Origin: Hydractinia symbiolongicarpus
Lineage: Eukaryota; Cnidaria; Hydrozoa; Anthoathecata; Hydractiniidae
NCBI RefSeq assembly: GCF_029227915.1
Contig: NC_079881.1
Location: forward strand, 5,830,001-5,890,000
Reading direction: 5' to 3'
Length of the DNA stretch: 60,000 nucleotides
Shown: positions 21,101 to 32,800 of the stretch, piece by piece
Numbering within the stretch: position 1 is the stretch's first letter
Layout of the letters: each line of letters begins with the position of its first letter
Notes under the pieces: model-generated
What the model was told of the DNA's origin: nothing
The model's database searches: none
What the model saw: the letters and a program-made list of their open reading frames with translations, nothing else
Position numbers and translations under genes: made by a program

Positions 21101-22349
21101 CTTTATTGTCATAAATTTGGATTGAAGGATTGGTGTAAGACAACTTCGATATGAAAAGCTTTAACCTATTAAGGGTGGAATCTTCGTGAGTAGTCAGCTA
21201 TTTGAACCTATCCAGAACAAGCCGTGTAAATTTATCCTCTTCACTTATCTGTGCTGATCTAAACATGATTTTTTTTCTATTTTTAGACGAGACTGAATCA
21301 TTCAAGTTACTTCACATGCACTTCTATGTGAAGCGAACTTTTATGTATTTCGTCTACCGTGCATATATCCCATCAGTGCTGTTATCCGTGTTCTCGTTTG
21401 CATCATTCTGGATACCCGATACTGCAGTCCCAGCTCGTATTGGAATAATCGTAACTGGCTTTCTAGCAAATGTATTTATCCTGCAAGGTGTCAGTGAGCA
21501 GACTGTAAAAGTTTCTTATACCACTCCCATGCAAATTTTTTTGGTGGTCAATATTTCTCTTATTATTTGTGCACTGATTGAATATGTTATTATATTGCAA
21601 CTACAAAGACGAAAAAAGGTAAGGTCGTGGTTGTTATTTTGATATCGTGTTTGTGTCTAAAAGCAAAAAATATCTAGGAATGAGGGTGAAACAAAATGGA
21701 AGCCAAGCTTCGATCTAATTCTTTCACGGTAGCCTCGTATAAAGGGGAACGAAAAATTATTTTGTTTTTATGGCCCAGTTTCAAGCGTGTGGGAAAAATA
21801 GGACCAATTTAGTGCTTATTCTCCTATTATGATAACTTTGATTTGACCTATTTTTATTTCTCCTAGGGTACGCTAGAATTTTGTCTAAGATATACCTTTT
21901 GCCTTCTTTCATCCTTAGCACTTTAATGTCAACAATAAATAAAGTCGGAAACTTGTAGAGCAATAAAATATTAGATCTCATAATTCATTTCTTTTAAGGA
22001 CAAAGTCGATACAAGCAAAGACCCTTCAGACTTGAACACTCATGTAAGCTATGGGAGTTTTCTTATGCTTGAACAAAAAAGAAAAAAGAAAACAAACGGA
22101 TTTCTCCGCCAAAATGCCGTTTTTAAAAACGACTACGCACCGGCGGAAAGCGATTATTTACCATTACATGATGACGTCACGAGTAAACAAACGAAAACAA
22201 AACAACCAACACGACCTGATGTACACAAACTTGATCGCGTCACTCAGATTCTTTTGCCCATTTTGTATCTGATATTCTTGACATGTTATTTTGGTTACTA
22301 TAGAAACGTAGAACGCGAAAATGTAAACATGGTTGCCTTTAAATCTTGA
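18141..22349 (+). CDS. Cys-loop ligand-gated ion channel subunit, GABA-A/glycine-receptor-like, gene B
   Basis: Exons 18141-18255, 18701-18768, 19498-19703, 19837-19919, 20023-20157, 21287-21618 and 21999-22349 join in frame to 429 residues. Signal peptide MFNFLLLFVILRATNG, then the ligand-binding domain (FYLRQWWNDPRLA, IWTPNTSV), Cys-loop CEMNLKYYPMDLQVC (about 137-151) and TDEINISW. Exon 6 gives M1 (YIPSVLLSVFSFASFW), the linker DTAVPARIG with the anion-type Pro-Ala-Arg, M2 (IGIIVTGFLANVFIL), and M3 (IFLVVNISLIICALIEYVII). Exon 7 carries a lysine-rich cytoplasmic loop (KRKKKTNGF) and M4 (ILLPILYLIFLTCYFGYY). It is a paralogue of gene A: four of seven exon lengths (68, 83, 135, 332) and all intron phases agree. 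Expected role: inhibitory-type anion channel at the plasma membrane. The ligand is unknown. An alternative first exon lies at 15781. Confidence 0.93.
18785..19350 (+). repeat. Intronic minisatellite, 60-bp and 72-bp units built of TTG/TCG triplets
   Basis: Eight copies of the landmark TTATACTTGTTTACG (last one TTATGCTTG) lie at 18847, 18919, 18991, 19051, 19111, 19183, 19243 and 19303. Spacings are 72, 72, 60, 60, 72, 60 and 60 bases. The 12-bp difference equals one extra TTGTTGTCGCTG-type block. A diverged unit precedes the first. The repeat fills intron 2 of receptor gene B, starting only about 16 bases after the exon 2 donor. Because every unit is a multiple of three it stays open as a 219-codon reading frame, which is not coding. 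Confidence 0.92.
19951..20005 (+). repeat. (TCGT)n tetranucleotide microsatellite in intron 4 of gene B
   Basis: About 13.75 perfect units of TTCG/CGTT. It occupies over half of a 103-bp intron and ends 17 bases before the exon 5 acceptor, so length changes could affect splicing of this short intron. Confidence 0.95.
20565..20676. repeat. Short foldback repeat (MITE-like), 112 bp, GCGCCC core
   Basis: Terminal inverted repeats of 22 bp (GTAATGATCCAATCAAGCGC then CC, against GTAATGATACGATTAAGCGC then CC read from the right) differ at three positions. The interior repeats GGGCGCTTAA three times. It is inserted in intron 5 of receptor gene B. Confidence 0.7.
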
Positions 22350-22397
22350 AAGACGTACTGGATGCAGTAGTCAACCGTGTGAAGTTAAAACGAAAAT

Positions 22398-22403
22398 AAT
22401 AAA
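22398..22403 (+). terminator. Polyadenylation signal of receptor gene B
   Basis: AATAAA, 48 bases after the TGA stop that ends at 22349. Confidence 0.6.
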
Positions 22404-23828
22404 TGTAATCGGGTGATTAACAACAAGAAACTTTGGGTGAATACAAGTCACAGAAGTTGCAAGAAAGAAAAAAAGTGGATACTCCGAAACATGAGTGTGG
22501 TCTAATATATTTGCCCCTATGAGAGGACTGAGACGCAAGTTTTATTTTTTTAAAAAAATTAGTTAGAAAAAAATCTTTTGTTTTTGTTGGAACCATGGTG
22601 TGTTGCGTAATGCTTTGTCGGCTACAGTCTAAAAGAACATTTACGCAGTTACCCTTTTTAAGGTGTGATGAGAAAAAATTAAAGTTTTTCACGTTTCGAA
22701 TTTGGGAGAACCAACACCGCAAATCGTCATTAGAATCTACTATTGGGGGCCAAAAAATTTTTGCATTCTAGCAACATTAAGTAAACTTTTTGTACAATTT
22801 AAGTTCAGAATTTGTCATCTTAAAATATTATTAAATATTTATTTATTAAGGATTTGTTATAGGAACTGTAGCTAATCAGTAGAGGTTTTTACGTATCAAA
22901 TCTAGGTTTAAGAGTATTTTTTTTCAAAAAAAGCAAAAGTGCAAAATTTTCTTCCCCTAAAATATATCATTTTGCTGTATATTCAAAAGTAACTTGAATT
23001 GACTACTACATTACAACTTCTTTAACTTGGGGACAACAAAATGAAATCCAAACAGATAAAATAAAATCTATGTTCAAAATATTTATTACATCAAAGGTTG
23101 TCTTATAACACGAAAAATTCTCTACTTTTTACGTTTTAGTGATGTATTCCCATCCAACAAAACTTGTTGAGAACTTGTTTGAAATAACCGCTACACACTT
23201 TGTTTGTAAGAATTCTAAGAATAATACTGAGGCCTACTGAGGCACCAAATTTTGTGTGTGCAAAATTGGGATTTAGTCTGAAATTTATTTATACAACATT
23301 TCCCTAGGAAAAACTTATAGTGTAGAAGTAATCAAATTGTCTCTTCTCACTTCTTCAATTATGACCTTGACGTCATTACATTTTTTAATAATTTAAAGAA
23401 GGGGAATTCAATTTGCTAAGAATCCTAAGGCTCAAAACAAAACAAAATATGAGGCTTATTTTATGGTGCCACTACAAAAAATTCTAAGACTAACAAAATT
23501 TAAATAACGCAAATTTTATTACAATTTTCTACGAAAGATTCTTCCTATGAAAATATTTCTGCAAAAAAAGAATTTTTAGATGTTGCAACAACTTTTCCAT
23601 CGGATTTCAAACGATTTGACTTCCACTAAAGTTTTTTCTGAACAAGATGACAATTATTTGACAACTTAGCACCTAGATCTCTGAGTATCTTTCATCAAGT
23701 AAAACAATAAATTAAATAAAAAATTAACTTTTAAAAGGAGTTATTTTGCAATGCTTTTCATGAAGAAAATCAAATCAAAAGAACGGTATTGTAAAACACG
23801 TTCAATATTTATAATAAATAGTCAGCCA
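22404..23828. other. Intergenic between convergent genes B and TOM1
   Basis: AT-rich sequence between the 3' ends of receptor B (+) and TOM1 (-). It should hold the TOM1 3' untranslated region at its right end. No canonical AATAAA was found just after the TOM1 stop; TATAAA variants are present at about 23810. No exon recognised. Confidence 0.4.
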
Positions 23829-26800
23829 TTATAAACCAAACATTTCTTCATTTTTGCGTTCTCCGGCAACATTAGTCAATTGCCTCGCTGGTTCAGTCGG
23901 AGACGTGGACACGCGTTGCGATCCAACACGAGCTCGCTCGGATAAGAATCGATCGAATTCTGAGCTGCTCATCGAGTTCGCATTATCGCTCGTCTGCACG
24001 GTGTACTTTGGGGCGTTCTCTTTCATGGCGGCTTCTCTTGCGGCTCTCTCATCGGCTTCCATTTTATCCTAATCAAAAAACAGATGTGATAAAATGTTTC
24101 ACATACAAACTAGTCGACAAAATCCACAGGTTCACCCGTTTTACATATTTCGGTTCTCGGATTATTACTTGCCGCTAATTCGCTACTATGGTACCATTTT
24201 GCGCATAGACAGAAACAAAATATTACTATACAGACAAGTAAATATAGAGACAAGTAAAATCTAACTCGGAGCTGGCTGTTTTTATTTTTCGAGCCATTTT
24301 TAAGCCTAACTTGATAGTTTGTATCCAAAAAAAATATTCTTACCAAATCCATACCATGCAGCCATTTTTCCACATCTTCAATACTAGAAAAAAGAAAGCA
24401 AACGTTACCTGAAATATAAGCCCTAACTATATTATAATGCCCGTATACGTCTGTCTGTCTGTCTGTCACGCAAAATGGTAGCTTAGCTGGGACGGGCGAA
24501 CCCGTGGATTTTCCACTGGCTAACGACTAGTTTTCTTAATTAGTGAGTAAGTAAAAACACAGACAATGCGTAAATTTTTCAACTAATTTCTGGTTTTCAT
24601 TTTTTTAGTAGACACAAGCCTATAAAACTCAAAATCCCATAATAGTTAAAGGTTTTTTATGCTTATAAATATTCGATTTTTTGTGTTTATTAATTTTAAA
24701 TGATGTTGTTATAAAAATCGAGAATTTAATAAATTTTTTTTTACGTTTATTTGTTTATTACCTATTTTATGCTTGATTTGCGATTCTGTTTAAATGCTTT
24801 CAAAATATATATAAGTAAACAGGTTGGAAAAATTTAGTCGACTAAAATTTTCTGCAAAGTAACACTAAAATTGCCCACTAAACATCTTACTGACCTATAT
24901 TTTAGCTGGCTGTTTTATTGTGAATGGGACTATTCTTAAATAGACTGAGTTTCTGAAATCGATGTATATGAGCAAGAAATAAATAAAAAAGAATTTGCGA
25001 GGGAATGTAGGATATTAATACACAACAGTTGAGGAAAAGAATGCAATAAAACTTACTCGTCTTCAAGCTTGACCTCCTAAAAAAAAGGTTAACAATTAGG
25101 ATACCTAATTGGACAAATGTTGGACAAAAAAATGTCGGACAAAATTATTCGTCGGATAACTTTAAAATTTCGTCACTTTTATTCGGAATTTTTTTGTTTA
25201 GTAACACACAAAACAGAAACATTTCAATTATGCAAATTTATGACTTAAAAACATAAACATTACGTCATAATTTTGTTCGTTTTTCGAATGAGCAATTTTT
25301 AATTTTCTAACTAATTATAAAAGTTGTTACGTATTATTACCTTGTTTATTCGCTAAAATTTAATAAACTCTATTCTCAGAAAGCACACAAAAGCTCAACT
25401 ATTAAAGAAACATACTTTTCCGTCAGTGTTGTCTGCTACAGTTGCAGGAGGGGGATTCGGGTAGGGTCCTCTTGCACTCATCACCCCCGCTATACTCCCT
25501 TCATTGGGCACTCCTTCTCTGTTGTCGTCATACGTTGAACCAGCTTCACGACTAGCTGCAAATGTCGTACCACGTGACTGAGCAAACATGTCGAATTCAT
25601 CGTCGGCGTCATTTCTAGTCGGTTGGTCGCTTGACAGATCACCAAAATCAATCAAAGCACTGGGACCTCTAGATGTTAAAAAATAATGTTATTATAAAGC
25701 TTTTATTGACGAATCTGCCAAACATGTTTCCAGGATACAATATAGGGAGGGGTTATAAAGTAGAGGTTTTTACAAATGGATTTGCATGGTACTTTTTTAA
25801 TAAAAAACGTACTATTTGGGTTCAACCTGGATGTTTCTTAATTTTAAAGGAAATTTTCTACAACTTATGGAGTCAGACCTCTGTTTTAAACTGTTAAGAT
25901 TATTTCGTAGCAAGATTCCTATCAACCTATTGTTTTTTTTTTAATTTTCTAAATAAGTTGCGAGTTCGCAGTTTAAGTACCTCTAATCCCAGCCTATAGT
26001 TAACATTGTGTTTCTTACAACAAAACGTGTTGCAGAAAACCTTCCAGATTCAACGAATACTGTTTCGATTTTTTTCGAGGCCCTGCGTATGCAACATCGG
26101 GATTAACAGACTTTTCACGGACTTAATTAGAATTTTGATGCTCCTCAAATTTGAGTATAAATTGACCAAAAAAATTATGTCTAAAATATTTTAGTTACAC
26201 ATACCGGAATCAATCAATCAACACAATCGCGGAGAAAATAATTTTTGGACCAAGCCAATTTTAGGACCACCTCTACTGACCGTATCTACGACATAGCCAA
26301 TATACTTAATATCCATTACATTAGAGATGGTACTGTTTTCAGAATTCCGATTGGTTGTTGGAAAAAATGTTAATCTGTAAACGCTTAGAAGATGACTTTA
26401 TTTTAATTTCCATCGAGCTTGTTAAAGTACCTCAATTCCTACTAATGTCTAGTGACATAAGGATTTTCTCAAAATCTTAGAAGACCGCCAGCCATACTCT
26501 GGGACCTAAATCTAACTTGAATCTAACGTGAAATACTTAAATGTTGTTGCATTTACAACTTATTGCTGCGTAGTGGTCAGATGTTGTTTGTTTTGTAATA
26601 CTAGAAAAAGTTGAAATTGCTATTTTCATTAATGCGTTGTCCAGGGTTGCAGCCTAGTAAAATAAATTAAACATTAATTCTAGTGAATATATAAACATAC
26701 TATTTTTTTCTTTTAATTCCCGATAACAACTTAACAAACGAAACTTTCCTTTTTTTAATGTAAATTTTTCACTAGTTTAGTATTTAATTTGGTGTTAAAC

Positions 26801-29800
26801 TCACAAAATCTTCTGGACCTAAGCTGTTTAACATGCCACACAATACAAAATATACGTACTTGTCTTCAAGTTTAATGTCTGAATCGTCAACAGCATCCTT
26901 AAGAAACGAATTTCATTTGAATACGTTGGGTGGATTGGATAGATAGCCTTACAAATAATACAAATAAATAAAATTCATAATTACCAGGATTTTTAACATT
27001 TCTATATAAACTCGACTCAAAACAAAAATCTTATAAACACTTTTAGGCTCAGATTAACAAAAAAAAACAAAGGCACATATCAAACGTTATTGTGAGGCGG
27101 ATTCTTGCTGCAGTGTGTAACAAAAAAAAAAGAAAATGTCCCAATTATATTGATGTTTAGAGTGTTTAATTTCAATATTCAATTTGTACTTTAACGTTTA
27201 AGGTAATTTTTTCTAAAATAAAAATTCTAATAATGCATATTTTGAGCCTGAAAATAAATTGGACCAAGTATGTTTCAGCCTGCTTTCAATTTCTTTTTAA
27301 GCCTTCACTGTGTTTATAAGGGCATTACTGGACAAAAACTACATAACCGTTCTAGATGTGTTTGAGCATCTATCAACAAGATGTTTTCATAATGTAAATT
27401 TAAAGTGCCACTAACCTCGCGTGAGACCTCACCAGTCACTGCTTTACGATTGCGTTCATATCTGTCATATCTGATAAAGATGTTGTTCAAATCATCATTT
27501 ACTTTAAGCAACACACCTGTTATAAAAACATGAAAAAAATAATGATAGGTTTGAAACATCTGTCCACTGTGTTTTATATTTCACAGAATAATGCCAGAAA
27601 TGATGTCATAACATCATTTCACCATATCCAAAATAGCAAATCACAAATGAGTACCTGTCACTTCTTCGTTTGCAATCCGATCCACCAAAACCACAACACG
27701 CTTTTGCATCTCACGGCAAGTTTTGTTGAGTGCCTGAAAATTTTTTAAAACTTTTATACATCACAAAAAAAAAATTCATACTTGTTTTTTCCAGGGCATC
27801 GTGTCTGAAGTAGTTTATTATGTAAGAAAAATTCCCTTGAAACAAAGTTGTTAATTTTTAATAGACTATACCACTAAAAGTTGGTAATCGTTCGGCTCTT
27901 CCTGGCCTGGTTTCAATTCTGACAACATTTCTGACAAGACTCGTACATTTCCCTCTACAATATCCAACTCGCTTCTCATTTTTGCCATTTGTTCAGGTGT
28001 TGGATTAATTGGTCCTGATGGTTGATGTGGAGGTGGTTGTCCCCTCACAGTAGCACTACGCATAGGCGGAGGAGCGAAAGTCTAAAACGTGTAACAAATT
28101 TTTCAATAGGAATTAAAAAAAAAAATGTTACTTAACTAGTAGCAATATTTTGTTAATAAGCATTTTAAATATATTGACTTACCCTTGCCCTTGTTCCATT
28201 AATTTGTGGTTCAGGACCTGCTAGCTCAGACTAAAAAACAAGTCATCATCATTTATGCTGCTTAATTAAAGGAAAAAATTGTTTACGGAATTTCAGTTTG
28301 CAAGAAGACCTCGAGAATTGTGGGAAATGTGAAATAAAATGGTTGGATATAAAAGCATTTTCCTTAAGATTGCAGAATTTAAGATTTTAAGCAAAATTGA
28401 ATAATTAATGTGCAGGTTTATTTACAAATGACTGTCTAAAATGAATTTAATAAAAAATTGATAGGAACTTGTCCTCGTTTAACAGGTCCTGCAAAAGAGT
28501 GATTGTGAAGCATTGCTAGTTGATGAAGTTGGTAAGCAACGACGTGTTCAAACTACCCATGTTGAATATTTCATCTTAATTTTTACTTACCCTATTAGGT
28601 GTAAATATCGGTGACAAAGTATCTAAATCCTGAGCAGGAAATTCGTGACCTGAAAAGTAGAAAGTTGGATAATAAACAATTTAGGCCTGGAAACCTAAAA
28701 AATAATTCACTCTCTCCCTGGGGCATTTAATTAGTAAGGGTGTTTCTTTAAATTTTTATTGTTACACTCATTGACGAAAAATCCATAACAGTACGCTTTT
28801 CTGTTGAAATTGAGGTTACTGGCAGAAGTAACTGGCTTATTTATTTTTACTTCCATAGGGTGCTTATTTGGGACATTTTTGAACACTTCTACATACAGCA
28901 CTTAATATTGATGCCAAATTGGTCATTCACACTAAACTAATGACAACATAAATTTTCAATTTTGATAAATTCCGGTAGCATAATTTTGACAGGCGAAACT
29001 TCAATTTTTCAACTTGCAGTTTGTAGCACATAATAGTTTCATTGGAGGGCAAAACACAAGAATATAATCACATTCCAATTCATTAACATCAAAACTATTT
29101 TTTTTCTTCAATAATGCTATTCTTTTTTTAAGATTTTTTGAAACAATCTACGACCGTGCCATGTAAATTTTATCAGTTGTGGTGAATCGAATTTAACGTC
29201 AATGTAGAACAAACGGTGTTTTAGATTTTCTTTACCTTGAGCTTTTAAATTATCATAACAAACTTTAATTTGTTGTAGTTCTGGTGCGTTCCTAAATGCA
29301 TCTGACCAAGATTGGATAAGTGACAACACTCTTTCATTAACAACTTGTGGCATATTACTAGGCTGACCCTAAAAAATAAAAACAATTTTATAATTAACTA
29401 ATTCTAAAATGGAAATATTAAAATGTTAATTTTTTTTTAAAACTTACCTTTTGTCCTAAAATTTTTGTGAAGTCATTCAAAAATTCTTTGGAAGCCACTA
29501 ATTTGTGGAACCTTGGACCACAGTTCTTTACACAAGCTTCGCTTACCTATGCAATTAAAAATAAACATAAAACAATTACAATCAGTATGTTAAAGGAAAA
29601 AAATAAGTTAAATTATGCCAGAGCAGGTATAAGCAATGTATAGCAAAATTAATCGCAAATGGAAATGTGTGACTTAAAATTAATTAATGCAATTAAATTT
29701 GTCCCAATACATTAATTGGAAACATGTGGAAAGAAATATTTATAACTTTTCAAAAAACAAATTACATATGTATGAAAGATGAGCATCATCATCATCATTC

Positions 29801-32800
29801 TCGGCTTAACGTCCGTTTTCCATGCTAGCATGGGTTGGACGGGGTATATTAATGACCCTCTTCCAATCTGATCTAGACTGTGTTAGATCTAAACTCAACT
29901 TCCTCTCTATCAAGTCTGTCCTTATAACCTCCTGCCAAGTCTTTCTCAGTCTGCCTCTGGGCTATGCCCCAGGAACTATCAAGTCTCTACACTTTCTTAC
30001 CCAATTATCCTCCTCCATTCTTTCCAAGTGCCCCAGCCAATTCAATCTTCTTATCTGGATAACATCTTTAATTCTACGGATACTTAGCCTGCTTCTTAGC
30101 TCATCTGAACTCTTTCTGTCTCTCAGACTGGCATTACACATCCACCTAACCATTCTCATATCATTCCTTTCTAAACGGTCAAGATCTTCCTGCTTCATTG
30201 CCCATGTCTCACTACCGTACAACATAACACTTCTTACACAGGCCTCATACAACCTACCTTTTACCTCAATTGACAGGACTCTGCTAGTCAACAAAGGAAG
30301 TAACTCTCTGAACTTTTTCCAAGCAGAACCGATCCTGCAAGTAACACTTCTTCCAGCACCCCCTTCACTGCCCAACATATCACCTAAGTAACAGAAGTTC
30401 TCAACTATCTCTAACGAGCCACTGTTGTACATCATTAAAGCTGGAAATACTTCATTCTCTATAATCTCACCTTTGCAACGCTTGCATACAAACTGAATGT
30501 CAGCTCTTAACCTTCCACAAATACTACTGCACTTCTTATGTACCCAATGCTTGCAAGCCTGACAAAAAATTGAGTTACTACCAACCCTTTCCTACAAACT
30601 CTACAAGGCCACTTTCCAACTACAAGGTCACACTTGGCTGCAATGATACTAATCATGACTTTAGACTTTGCTGTGTTTACCCTTTCTCTTCTAGTCCTTT
30701 CTTCCACTTCTCAAACTTTTCAACTAATTCTTCCATCGACTCTGCTATGAGAATCAAATCATCTGCATACAATAACTCCCATGGACCACCTGTTCTGAAC
30801 TCCATCGACAGCGCTTCTAAGACTAGAATAAACAACAAAGGACTAAGTACAGAACCCTGATGTACACCAACATTTACACTAAATTCATCACTAAGTGAAT
30901 CGTTAATCCTGACACGACTTCTAGCATTGCTGTACATAGACTGTACCATCGTAACTAGCCACTCATCCACACCTAATTTTCTCATAGCCCACCAAATAAC
31001 TTTACGTGGCACTCTATCAAAAGGCAAAATAGAGATTCTTTCTCTTTCCTAAATACTTTTCCTGAAGCTGTCTGAGTAAAAATATTGCATCTGTAGTGCC
31101 ACGCCCTGGAACAAAACCAAATTGCATCTTACCTATATCAATTCTTTCTCTAAGTAACTTATCAATCACTCTTTCAATAAATTTCATTACTTGATCAACC
31201 AACTTCAAACCTCTATAGTTACCCCTTTCTAATGCATCACCCTTGCCCTTGAAATAGTTCACTATTACACTCGACTGCCACTCACTCGGAATAGCACCAT
31301 CCTTTATAATCTGGTTAGCAAGACTTGTAATAAGCTCAACTCCAATATATCCAGATGCTTTTACCATCTCTCCAACAATACCTGATACTCCTGCAGCCTT
31401 GCCAATCTTCAATTTCCTAATAGCCTCCACTACCCATTCTGTCTTGATCTGCATAGCTGGCCCTTCTTCAACATCATCATCAGACAAATTATCCTCGTCC
31501 CAATCAAACTCAGTGTTAAGCAACCTCTGTTAATGATTCTTCCAAGCTACCCTTTTCTCCTCCTCTGTGCTATCCAAAACACCTTCATCATTACGTATAC
31601 ACTTCTCACCTACAACATCTTGATTAGTCTTCTTCATTTGCTTTGCTATCTTAAATACCTCATTGCACTGGTCTTCCCTTCTTAACACATCTGCAAATCT
31701 GTTTCTCTCTGCTTCTGATTTTGCCTTATACACTGCTGTACGAGCGCGCCGCTTAGCTTCTAAGTAAATATTTTTACTACCACCTGACTTCCACTCTTTC
31801 CAAAGTTTCCTCTTTTCCTTTATACACTGGTCAACCTCATTATTCCACCACCAGGTCTGTCTATGTCTAGCTGATCCTTTCGTCCACCCACAGGTATCAT
31901 CAGAAGCTTCTAGAAGACAATTCTTCAAAGTAGTACAAGTACTTCTAACATTGTCACTATCACATTGACCATTGTGGGCTAACTGCTGAACTTTTGCACT
32001 AAATTGTCTTGCTACAATCTCTTCCTTCAGCTTCCAGACTTTTCAAGGGGGCCTGTACTTTCCCTTGGCTTCTTTAACACTCTTCAAAATAATATCACAA
32101 ACCAGCAACCTATGCTGGGAAACACACTCTTCCCCCGATATAACTTTCACGCCCTTCACTACTTTCTTGTCTGACATTCTAACCAGGAAGTAATCTATCT
32201 GTGTCTTACAACCACCTGACTCATATGTTATCAGCCTACTCTGTCTCTTACTGAATGATGTGTTGCAAACCACCATGTCCGTTGCCATTCCAAACTCAAG
32301 CAATCTCTCCCCTTCCTTATTTCTGCTCCCAAATCCATAGCCTTCATGCACACCTCTATAACCTTCAGATGACTATCCAACATGACCATTAAAGTCGCCG
32401 CCCACCATGACAAGTTCAGTGTCTCCAAACTTTGATGTGACTGCTATTAACTCATCATAAAACTTATCTTTATCTTCCTCACTGAGTCCACACTGTGGAG
32501 CATAAACTGACAGAAAAGTGACAATCCTATTACCTATCAAAAACTTTATCACTATAATACGACTATTAACACACATAACATCTATTACTTTTTCTACCCA
32601 CTTCTCTGCAACGAATATGCCAACTCCTCCATATCCATCACTATTACCAATCCAAAAAGCTTATACCTTGTCCTCCTACCTTCCACAAATCTCACAGAAG
32701 CTCCTCTCCACCTGACTTCCTGAACACAACACATATCAACAGATCTACGTTCTAACATTTCAACTACTTCACCTGCTCTACCTCTCAGAGTACCAACATT

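Noticed and set aside
29822-30391. 189-codon plus-strand open stretch
   Set aside because: It is the antisense shadow of the LINE C-terminal coding region on the minus strand.
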